Shown here piece by piece: positions 26,651 to 34,772 of a stretch of DNA of 64,000 nt. The stretch lies in contig WRLT01000005.1 in the NCBI GenBank assembly GCA_009777485.1, positions 62,001 through 126,000 on the forward strand, given 5' to 3'. The position numbers and the translations under genes are program-made. How positions within the stretch are numbered: position 1 is the stretch's first letter; each line of letters begins with the position of its first letter. The notes under the pieces are model-generated. The model made no database searches. It was not told the DNA's origin and saw only the letters and a list, made by a program, of their open reading frames with translations. Origin of the DNA: Bacillota bacterium. GTDB taxonomy: Bacteria > Bacillota > Clostridia > Christensenellales > Pumilibacteraceae.

Positions 26651-26679
26651 AGTATACCATACACAAAAGCGTATGTCAA
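26651..26679 (-). promoter_or_regulatory. Promoter of the tig-clpP-clpX-lon-engB operon
   Basis: On the minus strand TTGACA (26679-26674), a 17-base spacer and TATACT (26656-26651). The leader holds an inverted repeat GCCGA...TCGGC (26621-26645) and the ribosome site of tig. It is divergent from the rqcH promoter, with the -35 boxes six bases apart. Confidence 0.85.
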
Positions 26680-26684
26680 ATTGT

Positions 26685-26713
26685 TTGACCGCATTTGTAA
26701 ATTCTGCTAAGAT
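26685..26713 (+). promoter_or_regulatory. rqcH promoter, near-leaderless
   Basis: TTGACC (26685-26690), a 17-base spacer and TAAGAT (26708-26713). The ATG is 11 bases after this -10 and there is no Shine-Dalgarno. An alternative -10, TACTAT (26713-26718), would leave exactly six bases. Confidence 0.5.
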
Positions 26714-26724
26714 ACTATTATACG

Positions 26725-28419
26725 ATGCCTAACGACGCCTTACACATTAAATTTGCCGCGCGTGAACAGCATAACGCGCTAAGCGGCGGACGGATTGATA
26801 AAATTACGTCTGTGTCTTTTGATACAATTTGCTTGCGGGTGTTTAATAACGGTGCTACGCATAACTTGCTGCTATCGGCAAACGCCGAAAAGCCGCGCTG
26901 TTATATAACCGCCGCTATACCGCAGGGCTTGTCCGCCGCGCCTGCATTTTTAACGCATTTAAAAAAGCATATCGGCGGCGGAAGGATTAAAAGCATAGAA
27001 ACCGAAAAAGGCGAAAGGATTATCAAAATAGGTATTGAGGCGAAAAACGAATTTGGAGAGGCGCGCTTTTTTACGCTGATTGCCGAAATTATGGGCAGGC
27101 ACTCTAACATACTGTTGACTAACGATGTAGGGCGCATTACCGAAAGCATGAAACATATTCCGCCCGATTTATCGTCTAAGCGTCCCGTTTTGCCGGGTCT
27201 TTTGTATGAGACCGCGCCACGTTCTGCCGAAAAGCTTTGCGCCGAAACACAAAACGGGCTTTTAGCCGAACGGTTTACACAATTCGGCGGCGGCGATTTG
27301 GCGGACTTTTTGCTGAAAAATCTTTCGGGCTTATCCCCTGTTAGTATTGCGGAGGCGGCGCACGGCGCGGCGGGCAGCGCGGATATAGGTAAAGCGGCGG
27401 CGGCAGAAATTGCGCGGCTGTATTCCGAAAGCGCGTTTAGCCCGTGCATCGAAAAAATGGAAGGGCGCATTGCCGATTTTTTTGTGCGGCCGTTTGGTTC
27501 GCGCGGCGGCGAATTTATTAGTATGCCGTCGTTAAATGCGGCAATGGACGCTTTTTACACCGAAAATGCGGCGCGCGCGGCGTTTGACGCACAATCGCGC
27601 AAGCTGGTGTCGGCGGCTAAAACGGCACATTCCCGCGCCGAAAAAAGGTTGGGCTTACTTATGCAGCAAAAAAGCGCGGCGGACGATTTTGAGACCGAAC
27701 GGATTAAGGGAGAAATTTTAACCGCTAATTTGTACCGCGCCAAACAAGGTGATTTGTTTTTGGAGGCCGAAAACTATTACGAATCGCCCTGTGTGCCGAT
27801 TACGATTGAACTTTGCTTAAAGCTCTCCCCCGCCGCCGTTGCGCAAAGATATTATAAGCGTTACCAAAAAAAGAAAAAGACGCTTGCCTATACTGTTCCG
27901 CAAATCGAACAAGCTAAGCAGGACGCCGAATATTTTGAAAGCGTTTTAGTGTCGGTAAAGGCTTGTGAAACGCTAGACGATTTAGCGGAAATAGCAGAGG
28001 AACTGATTAAGAACGGCGCGTTAAAGGCGGAAAAAACTTCCGCTAATAAAAAGCAGGCTGCTGTGCAAAGCCGTGCGGCGGGCGTAAAGCGGACAGAGTT
28101 TGAGGGCTATGTAATTTTAACGGGAAAAAACAATACGCAAAATGACGCGTTGGTTAAGGGCTCTCAACCCTGTGATGTGTGGCTACACGTTAAGGACGGC
28201 GCGGGCGCGCACACGGTAATTGTAAACCCTAAAAAAAGTATGCCGCCCGAAAAGATACTCCGCCGTGCCGCCGCCATAACCGCGCTGTACAGTAAGGCAA
28301 GCGCGGGCGAAAACATAGCGGTAGATTATACCTTTATAAAATTTGTATTTAAGCAAAAAGGCGCACCCCCTGGAAAGGTGGTGTATAAAGAACAAAAAAC
28401 GGTTTATGTTACGCCTTAG
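26725..28419 (+). CDS. rqcH: Ribosome quality control protein RqcH (NFACT/FbpA family)
   Basis: RqcH binds stalled 50S-peptidyl-tRNA complexes and adds C-terminal alanine tails that mark nascent chains for ClpXP. The 564-residue protein has the NFACT-N domain (from LHIKFAAREQHN), a helix-hairpin and coiled-coil region (about 280-430) and the NFACT-R domain with GKNNTQNDALV and DVWLHVKDGAGAHTVI (about 470-510). It is divergent from the tig-clp operon, so the enzymes that degrade its tagged products are encoded next door. Older databases call it fibronectin-binding protein. Confidence 0.93.
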   Translation: MPNDALHIKFAAREQHNALSGGRIDKITSVSFDTICLRVFNNGATHNLLLSANAEKPRCYITAAIPQGLSAAPAFLTHLKKHIGGGRIKSIETEKGERIIKIGIEAKNEFGEARFFTLIAEIMGRHSNILLTNDVGRITESMKHIPPDLSSKRPVLPGLLYETAPRSAEKLCAETQNGLLAERFTQFGGGDLADFLLKNLSGLSPVSIAEAAHGAAGSADIGKAAAAEIARLYSESAFSPCIEKMEGRIADFFVRPFGSRGGEFISMPSLNAAMDAFYTENAARAAFDAQSRKLVSAAKTAHSRAEKRLGLLMQQKSAADDFETERIKGEILTANLYRAKQGDLFLEAENYYESPCVPITIELCLKLSPAAVAQRYYKRYQKKKKTLAYTVPQIEQAKQDAEYFESVLVSVKACETLDDLAEIAEELIKNGALKAEKTSANKKQAAVQSRAAGVKRTEFEGYVILTGKNNTQNDALVKGSQPCDVWLHVKDGAGAHTVIVNPKKSMPPEKILRRAAAITALYSKASAGENIAVDYTFIKFVFKQKGAPPGKVVYKEQKTVYVTP

Positions 28420-28436
28420 ACAAGGATTTGCTAGGA

Positions 28437-28934
28437 CTATGATCGGGACAGATCTATTGCCCTGCCCGAAAATCTTGCATACGATATACATGTTTTTTCG
28501 TTTCGCATGATTTTTACCGATACTCGCACGCCAAATTGTTTATAGTAATCTATCAATTCCTGCCTATCTTTATTAAGTCCTTCCTGCATAATTTTTTCAT
28601 AATTTTCAGCACTTTCTACGGTGTCAAAATAATATATATTCGCCTGTTCTTGCACAATTTTTTGGGTGGAGTTTGGGTCAAAATCATTCGGCGTAAACTT
28701 CATGCCAAAAACACACCAAACTAGATTTTCGATTTCATGGTTTGGCAGCTTTTCATTGAAGGTATCGCCATCCTCAACCCGAACATTCCAACCGTGCTCC
28801 CGCATAATCTCTGCTTGTTTTTCGGGGTCTGCGTCAGGATTTCTTAAAAGTTTGGGGATTGCGCTGTTACATGCCGATAAAAACACGACACTGCAAAACA
28901 AGCAAAGTACAAGGAACATTAACTTTTTTTTCAT
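28437..28934 (-). CDS. Putative lipoprotein
   Basis: The 165-residue product has a lipoprotein signal with lipobox LSAC (Cys about 22), followed by a small domain containing TFNEKLPNHEIENLVWCVFG and FDTVESAENYEKIM. No family is recognised. AAAGGTGAT precedes the ATG. It converges on rqcH with a gap of 17 bases and lies next to repeat copy E. Confidence 0.8.
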   Translation of the reverse strand: MKKKLMFLVLCLFCSVVFLSACNSAIPKLLRNPDADPEKQAEIMREHGWNVRVEDGDTFNEKLPNHEIENLVWCVFGMKFTPNDFDPNSTQKIVQEQANIYYFDTVESAENYEKIMQEGLNKDRQELIDYYKQFGVRVSVKIMRNEKTCISYARFSGRAIDLSRS

Positions 28935-28992
28935 ACATCACCTTTTTTTCGCTTTCGAATTTTTTTGCTTTCCTTGTGGGGGGATAGGCTTT

Positions 28993-29180
28993 TCTTTCCG
29001 CTCTATCTGATTGGGGGGATAGGCTTTTCTTTCCACCCCGTCTGATTTTGGGTATAGGCTTTTCTTTCCACCCCGTCCGCTGACGCGTCAATGGGTCGTT
29101 CGTTCCTCACTCCCCGCTTTGGCTAAAAACACGGTGTGTTTTTGCGGCTATCGCCGCCGCGTCGCGCCTGCAAGAGGGGA
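28993..29180 (+). repeat. Interspersed repeat, copy E, with three 35-bp units and the 82-nt insert
   Basis: Units begin with TCTTTCC at 28993, 29028 and 29063, exactly 35 bases apart. The last leads to the mini-hairpin CGC-TGAC-GCG, then the 82-nt insert (29090-29171) and AAGAGGGGAATTTTTTT. The insert matches that of copy C almost base for base. One difference turns the loop of GCGGC-TAAA-GCCGC into TATC while leaving the stem intact. No gene lies in this region. Confidence 0.9.
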
Positions 29181-29246
29181 ATTTTTTTGCGGATATTTAT
29201 TTTTAACAATTTACATCTATAATCTTACAGCTTTAATTGTGTTTTG

Positions 29247-29361
29247 ATTACTTTTTCAAAAAGTAATGAGTTGCGGGGGGATTGTTAAGGGGGACACAAC
29301 CGAAAGTGTCCCCCTAACCGCCCTTTTTTGTTACCTTTTTTGGGGCGTTCCAAAAAAGTAA
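29247..29361. repeat. Cluster of three hairpins behind the small membrane protein gene
   Basis: Three inverted repeats follow one another: ATTACTTTTT-C-AAAAAGTAAT (29247-29267), GGGGGACAC-AACCGAAA-GTGTCCCCC (29289-29314) and TTACCTTTTTTGG-GGCGTT-CCAAAAAAGTAA (29331-29361, one bulge). They separate repeat copy E from the gene at 29364. They may act as terminators or as a small dispersed element. No gene lies here. Confidence 0.65.
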
Positions 29362-29363
29362 AT

Positions 29364-29690
29364 TTACCATACAAATACGGCGACCATTCCTAATACGGTA
29401 AGCGCTAAAATTACGCTCATGATTATTAGGTTTATCCATGCGTTTTTGTATTCGGGAGAACGCTTGTTGATATCTTTTTTTAGCATGACGCGCAAGGCGC
29501 GGTACATTGCTAAAAGACTGGCTACCATCAGCATACCTATGCCTGTTGCCGTAACCACGTCTAGGGTAAAAAGCCCTACAAACATCACAATTGCACCTAC
29601 AAGCATGAGTAAGTCGCAAATTTGCCTTACGCCGAAGTTAGAAAAATACTCGGCAAAAAAATTCTTTTTTTTCTTAGTTTTGGACGCCAT
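29364..29690 (-). CDS. Small membrane protein
   Basis: The 108-residue protein has a basic N-terminus (KTKKKK), three hydrophobic segments (about 24-42, 47-66 and 86-107) and short loops with Lys/Arg. No family is recognised. GGAG precedes the ATG at a suitable distance. Three hairpins follow its stop codon. Confidence 0.75.
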   Translation of the reverse strand: MASKTKKKKNFFAEYFSNFGVRQICDLLMLVGAIVMFVGLFTLDVVTATGIGMLMVASLLAMYRALRVMLKKDINKRSPEYKNAWINLIIMSVILALTVLGMVAVFVW

Positions 29691-29748
29691 AAAAACTCCA
29701 CTCCTTATATTTTACTAAAAAAGAAGTCGCGTGTCAGGCGGGCAACAG

Positions 29749-29805
29749 TTAGCAAACCGCTGACGGGAATGTACTTACTGTACATGACCGAAGCGGTTTT
29801 GCTAA
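29749..29805. repeat. Long imperfect hairpin between two small membrane protein genes
   Basis: TTAGCAAACCGC...GGAATGTAC pairs with GTACATGACC...GGTTTTGCTAA across the loop TTACT. The arms are about 26 bases with one bulge and a few mismatches. It lies between two minus-strand genes. It could be a processed RNA structure, a terminator without a strong T-run, or a small REP-like element. Confidence 0.6.
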
Positions 29806-29841
29806 GCGTAGAGCCGCATCACACGATGAATTCTTTTTTAG

Positions 29842-30177
29842 TTACCACCAGCGGCCGAACCAGCCTAGTACATAAAACACCACAACCAAAATTATCGCGA
29901 TTACCCAAAGCACAAACCAAACGGTTCCTTGACGGCGTGCCTCGTAGTACGATAAAAACATCGGTACGGTTAGCGCCATAGCGATAGCTATTCTGCTTAG
30001 CCAACCCGCAAAGCCTGCGCCCCAACCTAGACCTGCCACATGGGTGCCGACACCTAACGCCATTAACAACCACGAAAGCATGAGTGCTAATGCTAGCAGC
30101 ATTATCGCGATAAACGAAAATAGTTGCAGCCAACCTGTGCTTCCTCTTGAAGTCCTAACGGTTCTTCTTCTTGCCAT
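29842..30177 (-). CDS. Small membrane protein with basic N-terminus
   Basis: The 111-residue protein starts with an Arg/Ser/Thr-rich segment and has three hydrophobic helices (about 18-40, 55-78 and 86-106), ending in GRWW. No family is recognised. GGAGGT sits upstream of the ATG. It lies between pyrE and the other small membrane protein. Confidence 0.75.
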   Translation of the reverse strand: MARRRTVRTSRGSTGWLQLFSFIAIMLLALALMLSWLLMALGVGTHVAGLGWGAGFAGWLSRIAIAMALTVPMFLSYYEARRQGTVWFVLWVIAIILVVVFYVLGWFGRWW

Positions 30178-30256
30178 AAAAAATTTACCTCCGAAAAAAA
30201 ATTTTGGTTTCTATCTGTTTAAGCAGCTTTTTTTTCCGCTTGTAGGATAGTCTTAG

Positions 30257-30835
30257 TTAGGTTGCGGCACGGCTGCCAGGTTTATACAGCGGGATTTTAC
30301 CCTCGCGGCATAGCGGGCAATTTTCTGCCTCGTAACTGGCGATGTCTACCGAAAGCAGCGATACAAACGGTACGCCGAAATCGGTTTTGCCGCCGCTGCG
30401 GTCTACAATAGACGCAACCGCTGCTACTTTACCGCCCGATTGATTGATAAGCTGCATAACCTCTTTAACCGAACCGCCTGTGGTAACTACGTCTTCTACG
30501 ACGATTGCGGAACTGTTTTTAGGAAAGGAAAACCCGCGCCGAAACGCAAATTTGCCTTCTTCCCGCTCGGCAAACAGGTTAGGGATTTTTAGCCATCGCG
30601 AAACCTCATAGCCCATGATAATACCGCCTACTGCGGGTGAAACGACTAAATCCGCCGCATAGGGTTTTAGCTTTTGCGCAAGCGCGGCGCACAGCTTTTC
30701 GCTGTGCTGTGCGTTTACAAAAAGCTTGGCGCACTGCATATACGTATCTGCGTGCCGCCCGCTTGTTAAAAGGAAATGTCCTTTTAGTACACCGCCTGAG
30801 GTATTAAATATGTCTAGCATTTCTTGGTTTGTCAT
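30257..30835 (-). CDS. pyrE: Orotate phosphoribosyltransferase
   Basis: PyrE joins orotate to PRPP to give OMP. The 192-residue protein shows the PRPP-binding loop VVVEDVVTTGGSVKEV (about 98-113), TSGRHADTYMQ near residue 24 and SPAVGGIIMGYE (about 62). The C-terminus has a short segment NCPLCREGKIP with a Cys pair. Its start codon is one base after the pyrD stop, so it is the last gene of the pyrimidine operon. Confidence 0.96.
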   Translation of the reverse strand: MTNQEMLDIFNTSGGVLKGHFLLTSGRHADTYMQCAKLFVNAQHSEKLCAALAQKLKPYAADLVVSPAVGGIIMGYEVSRWLKIPNLFAEREEGKFAFRRGFSFPKNSSAIVVEDVVTTGGSVKEVMQLINQSGGKVAAVASIVDRSGGKTDFGVPFVSLLSVDIASYEAENCPLCREGKIPLYKPGSRAAT

Positions 30836-30836
30836 A

Positions 30837-31745
30837 TTAGTTTACTTTAAGCGAACCCGTAAGCTCGCTGATATCCTCTATTTTACACGCTTTAAGCAGC
30901 GTTGTCAACGTTTTAACAAGGTTAAATGACGCAAACGGGTCAAAAATATTTGCCGAACCTACTTGAACGGCGCGCGCGCCCGCAATCATAAACTCTAAAA
31001 CGTCCTCTGCGGACATAATTCCGCCCATTCCTATTATGGGTACGCTAACCGATTTATATGCCTCGTAGGTCATGCGCAAGGCTACGGGCTTTATGGCGGG
31101 GCCTGATAAACCGCCCGTTGTAAAGCTTAATACGGGGCGGCGCGTGCGGTAATCTATCGCCATGCCCGTAAGGGTGTTAATCAGCGAAATCGCGTCTGCG
31201 CCTCCGTTTTGGGCAGCGCGGGCGTTATCGGCTATGCGCGATACGTTGGGCGAAAGCTTAACGATTAGCGGCTTGGTGCAAGCTCTTTTAACCTTGCGCG
31301 TAATATTTTCTACGCTTGTAGGACAAACGCCGAACGCAACACCGCCCTCTTTTACGTTAGGGCAGGAAATGTTTAGCTCTATCATGTCTACGTTAGTTTG
31401 GCAAATTTTTCGCGTTAAGGCGACGCAATCGTCTTCGGTGTTGCCCGCCACGTTAGCGATAACTACCGTATTTAAGGTTTCTAAAAACGGCATTTCCTCG
31501 CGGATAAAACGGTCTGCGCCGGGATTTTGCAGGCCTACCGCGTTTAACATACCGCTAGGCGTTTCGGCAATGCGTGTGCCTGCGTTGCCCTCGCGCGGCA
31601 AAAGCGTTAAGCCTTTGGTGCAAATGCCGCCTAAAACGGAGACGTCGTAAAAGCGGTTGTATTCGCGCCCGAAGCCGAATGTGCCGCTAGCGGCGATAAT
31701 CGGGTTTTTAAATTCTACGCCTGCGATGTTGACGCTTAGTTTCAT
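30837..31745 (-). CDS. pyrD: Dihydroorotate dehydrogenase, class 1B catalytic subunit
   Basis: The FMN-containing subunit oxidises dihydroorotate to orotate and passes electrons to PyrK. The start at 31745 (302 residues) is chosen because the protein then begins MKLSVNIAGVEFKNPI, typical of the family, and overlaps the pyrK stop by four bases (ATGA coupling); a longer frame only adds Arg-rich translation of the pyrK region. Signatures are ASGTFGFG (about 21), NISCPNVKEGG (about 126) with the catalytic Cys nearby, and IGMGGIMSAEDVLEF (about 238). Confidence 0.95.
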   Translation of the reverse strand: MKLSVNIAGVEFKNPIIAASGTFGFGREYNRFYDVSVLGGICTKGLTLLPREGNAGTRIAETPSGMLNAVGLQNPGADRFIREEMPFLETLNTVVIANVAGNTEDDCVALTRKICQTNVDMIELNISCPNVKEGGVAFGVCPTSVENITRKVKRACTKPLIVKLSPNVSRIADNARAAQNGGADAISLINTLTGMAIDYRTRRPVLSFTTGGLSGPAIKPVALRMTYEAYKSVSVPIIGMGGIMSAEDVLEFMIAGARAVQVGSANIFDPFASFNLVKTLTTLLKACKIEDISELTGSLKVN

Positions 31746-32512
31746 AATACCACATCCTCTATTAAAAACACGGGGCCGTCTGCGCAGGCGCGTTTTTGTA
31801 CGGTTTTGCCGCCCTCGTGTACGGCGCACGCGCAAACTAAGCACGCGCCTACTCCGCAGCCCATGCGCGTTTCGCCCGTCATGTACGCGGGGATTTTTAG
31901 CTGCCGTGAAATTTGTTGAACCGCCTTTAAAAGAGGCTCGCAGCCGCAAGTTAACAGCACATCGGGCTTAAAAACGCCGCTGTTAAAATCGTCTAAAAAC
32001 GCGTCCGTTGCGTAGCCGTTAAAGCCGTAGCTGCCGTCGTCGGTGCTTACCTTTACGCGGCAGGCTTTTTTAAATTCGTCTACCAGCACCGTTTTGCTTT
32101 TGTCGGAAAAGCCTAAATATGCGCATACGTTTTTGTTGGGATGGGTTAAGGGTACGGCTAACAGCGGTGCGCAGCCGATACCGCCGCTGATAAGCGCGAT
32201 GTTTTGATGCTGCTTTTCTACAATAAATCCGTTGCCTAGCGGCATTACGCCCGTAACCGTATCGCCCTTTTTAAGTTGGGCTAATAGGCGCGTACCCTTT
32301 CCGACAATCTCAATAATTAACGTAACGGAGGTTTTATCAAATTTATACAAGCAAAACGGACGGCGCAAGCACAAAGAGGCATCCGCGACTTTTAGGTTGA
32401 TAAACTGCCCCGCGCGGCATTCGGGCAGCGGTTCGGGCGCGGTAAGCTTTAACTCGAATACGTCTTTATTTAAAAATTTTAGGTGCGTTACGGTAAATAC
32501 AATGTCTTTCAT
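31742..32512 (-). CDS. pyrK: Dihydroorotate dehydrogenase electron-transfer subunit
   Basis: PyrK carries FAD and a 2Fe-2S cluster and links PyrD to NAD+. The 256-residue protein has a ferredoxin-reductase-like FAD domain (about 1-95, with RRPFCLYK), an NAD domain (GGIGCAPLLAVP, about 110) and the C-terminal cluster motif MGCGVGACLVCAC...RACADGPVF. It overlaps both pyrF and pyrD by four bases. Its presence fits an NAD-linked, class 1B pathway usual in anaerobic Bacillota. Confidence 0.96.
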   Translation of the reverse strand: MKDIVFTVTHLKFLNKDVFELKLTAPEPLPECRAGQFINLKVADASLCLRRPFCLYKFDKTSVTLIIEIVGKGTRLLAQLKKGDTVTGVMPLGNGFIVEKQHQNIALISGGIGCAPLLAVPLTHPNKNVCAYLGFSDKSKTVLVDEFKKACRVKVSTDDGSYGFNGYATDAFLDDFNSGVFKPDVLLTCGCEPLLKAVQQISRQLKIPAYMTGETRMGCGVGACLVCACAVHEGGKTVQKRACADGPVFLIEDVVL

Positions 32513-33429
32513 AAGCTTTTCCCCGCGCGGTGCAATGCGCTTGTGATATCCTTTTGCATGTCCTCTACCGCCGCATACGCCGCATCTATATAATTTAAGC
32601 CCTTATAGGCGTCTGATTTATACGCGCACAAAATTCCGCGTGAATTGTTTACAATACCGCCTAAGCCGCGCCCGTCAAAGCAAACGGATAAGCCGTCTGC
32701 GCTGCCGCCTTGTGCGCCGTAGCCCGGAATTAAAAACAGCGTATGTTTTAGCCTTTTGCGCAAAATGCTTGCCTCGTTAGGGTGCGTTGCGCCAACTACC
32801 GCGCCGACGCGGGAATAGCCGTACTTGCCTACCGTATCCGCGCCCCACTCCTCTACTAAATCTGCAACCGTTTCAAACAGCGTTTCGCCGTTTTCGAATT
32901 TGCGGTTTTGCAGCTGTCCCGATGAGGGGTTTGAGGTTTTAACTAATACAAAAATGCCCTTGTTGTTTTGGCGGCAATGCTTTAAAAAAGGCTCTATGCC
33001 GTCCGCGCCTAAGTACGCGTTGACGGTAAGAAAATCGCTTGAAAAGGCGTTAAGCTTTAAGCCGTTTACATCGGTTTCGCCTAAAAACGCCGCCGAATAA
33101 CACGAAGCCGTTGCACCGATGTCGTTGCGTTTTGCGTCCGCGATTACTATAAGCCCCGCTTTGCGGGCAGCTTGCAGCGTATCGCTAAACGCCTGCATAC
33201 CGGGTACGCCGTACATTTCGTAGTACGCCGCCTGAACCTTAACAGACGGAATAACGTCTTTAAGCCGTTCTATGAGGCGCAGGTTAAATTCGGTTATAGC
33301 CTGCGCCGCGTCTGAAAGGGTTGTGCAGTTTTTGCGCATTGCATCGGGCAGGTATTCAAAGGCTGTGTCTAGGCCTACGCACACAGGATTTTTGGTTTGA
33401 ATTATTTTTTCGATTAATGTATCTGTCAT
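32509..33429 (-). CDS. pyrF: Orotidine 5'-phosphate decarboxylase, type 2
   Basis: PyrF makes UMP from OMP. The 306-residue protein is of the longer type-2 subfamily. The catalytic motif IADAKRNDIGATA is at about residue 93-105, and the phosphate-binding part PGYGAQGG is near 232. It overlaps pyrK by four bases. A GGAG site precedes the ATG. Between it and pyrC lies only repeat copy F. Confidence 0.96.
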   Translation of the reverse strand: MTDTLIEKIIQTKNPVCVGLDTAFEYLPDAMRKNCTTLSDAAQAITEFNLRLIERLKDVIPSVKVQAAYYEMYGVPGMQAFSDTLQAARKAGLIVIADAKRNDIGATASCYSAAFLGETDVNGLKLNAFSSDFLTVNAYLGADGIEPFLKHCRQNNKGIFVLVKTSNPSSGQLQNRKFENGETLFETVADLVEEWGADTVGKYGYSRVGAVVGATHPNEASILRKRLKHTLFLIPGYGAQGGSADGLSVCFDGRGLGGIVNNSRGILCAYKSDAYKGLNYIDAAYAAVEDMQKDITSALHRAGKSL

Positions 33430-33456
33430 TTTATTTCTCCAAAGGAATTTTTACTA

Positions 33457-33506
33457 TCTTTCCACCCCGTCAACTTCGTTGCCACCCCTCAAGAGGGGAA
33501 TTTTTT
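33457..33506 (+). repeat. Interspersed repeat, copy F, overlapping the end of pyrC
   Basis: TCTTTCCACCCCGT leads to the mini-hairpin CAAC-TTC-GTTG (33471-33481), CCACCCCTC-AA-GAGGGG and a T-run. On the minus strand it encodes the last residues of PyrC (LIKKFPS) and its stop codon. It also supplies the pyrC-pyrF spacer. The hairpin could attenuate transcription between the two genes. Confidence 0.85.
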
Positions 33507-34763
33507 AATAAGTTTGCCGTCTATGATTACGGTTTCTACTGCGCCTTTTAGTTTTGCGCCGTCGAAAAGGCAGTTTTTGCCCTTAGACACAAATTTTTGC
33601 GCGTCTACGGTTATCGATTTATTTAAGTCCGCTATAACGATATCGGCAGGTGCGCCCTCTTTAAGAATACCGCCGTTAAGCCCTAATATAGCGCAAGGGT
33701 TGCCGCTTAACAGCTTTGAAAGCTTAGGTAAATCGATATGCCCTGCCGCTGCAAGGTAGGTGTAGCTAAGCGAAAACGCGGTTTCAAAGCCGCTTGTACC
33801 AAACGGCGCAAGGTCAAACTCGCGGTTTTTTTCGTCCGCGCCGTGCGGTGCGTGGTCGGTGGCGATTGCGTCTATTGTGCCGTCCTTTATGCCTTGAATG
33901 ATAGCGTCTACATCTAAAGGCTCGCGCAGGGGCGGATTGATTTTTGCATTAGTGTTATAGGAAAGAATTTCTTTATCGGTGGCGCAAAAGTAATGCGGAC
34001 ACGTTTCGCACGTAACACGAACGCCGCGTTTTTTGGCTTGCCGAATAAGCTCGACACCGCCCTTAGTGCTGACATGCGCAATATGTACACGGGCTTTTGC
34101 CGCCTCTGCCAACAGAATATCGCGGGCAATCATAGCCTCTTCGGCTACGCGGGAAATGCCCTTTAAGCCTGCAACCGACGCATGGTAGCCCTCGTTTACT
34201 ACGCCGTCGCCCGCTATCGATTTATCCTCTGCGTGTGAGATTAACAATAACCCGAACGTATCGGCGTAATCTAGCGCAAGCTTCATAAGCCCGCCGTTTT
34301 CGACAGGCTTTCCGTCGTCGGAGAATGCAACCGCGCCCGCCTTTGCCATAGACGCCATTTCGGCTAATTCTGCGCCTGCTTGACCTTTGGTGATTGCGCC
34401 TACGGGATACACCTTAGCAAAGCCCGCCTCAATGCCACGCTGTTTAACAAAAGAAATAAGCGGCGCGTTGTCTAAGACGGGTTGGGTGTTGGGCATGCAG
34501 CATATAGAGGTAAAGCCGCCCGCAGCCGCTGCGCGCGCACCGCTTTTTACGGTTTCTTTGTATTCAAAGCCCGGCTCGCGCAGATGGCAGTGCATATCGA
34601 CAAAGCCCGCAAAAACATGCTTTCCCTTTGCATCAATTTCCTTTTCGGCCTTTTCGGTACAGCTTGTACAAATACACGCGATTTTTCCGTCTTTTAAGAA
34701 CACATCGGCTTTTTGAACCTTGTCCGCCGTTACAACCGAACCATTTTTAATAAGAATAGTCAT
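33489..34763 (-). CDS. pyrC: Dihydroorotase
   Basis: PyrC cyclises carbamoyl aspartate to dihydroorotate. The 424-residue zinc amidohydrolase has DMHCHLREPGFEYKET (about 57-72), HVSTKGG (about 231), and the DH metal site in ATDHAPH (about 304). It is the first gene of the pyrimidine operon. The last codons and stop lie inside repeat copy F, so the native C-terminus was probably changed by insertion. The promoter TTGACA-N18-TATACT ends nine bases from the ATG with no ribosome site. Confidence 0.95.
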   Translation of the reverse strand: MTILIKNGSVVTADKVQKADVFLKDGKIACICTSCTEKAEKEIDAKGKHVFAGFVDMHCHLREPGFEYKETVKSGARAAAAGGFTSICCMPNTQPVLDNAPLISFVKQRGIEAGFAKVYPVGAITKGQAGAELAEMASMAKAGAVAFSDDGKPVENGGLMKLALDYADTFGLLLISHAEDKSIAGDGVVNEGYHASVAGLKGISRVAEEAMIARDILLAEAAKARVHIAHVSTKGGVELIRQAKKRGVRVTCETCPHYFCATDKEILSYNTNAKINPPLREPLDVDAIIQGIKDGTIDAIATDHAPHGADEKNREFDLAPFGTSGFETAFSLSYTYLAAAGHIDLPKLSKLLSGNPCAILGLNGGILKEGAPADIVIADLNKSITVDAQKFVSKGKNCLFDGAKLKGAVETVIIDGKLIKKFPS

Positions 34764-34772
34764 AATGAATAC

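Noticed and set aside
31746-31949. N-terminal extension of pyrD by 68 residues
   Set aside because: The extension lies inside pyrK in another frame, is Arg-rich, and the family start MKLSVNI overlaps the pyrK stop by four bases.
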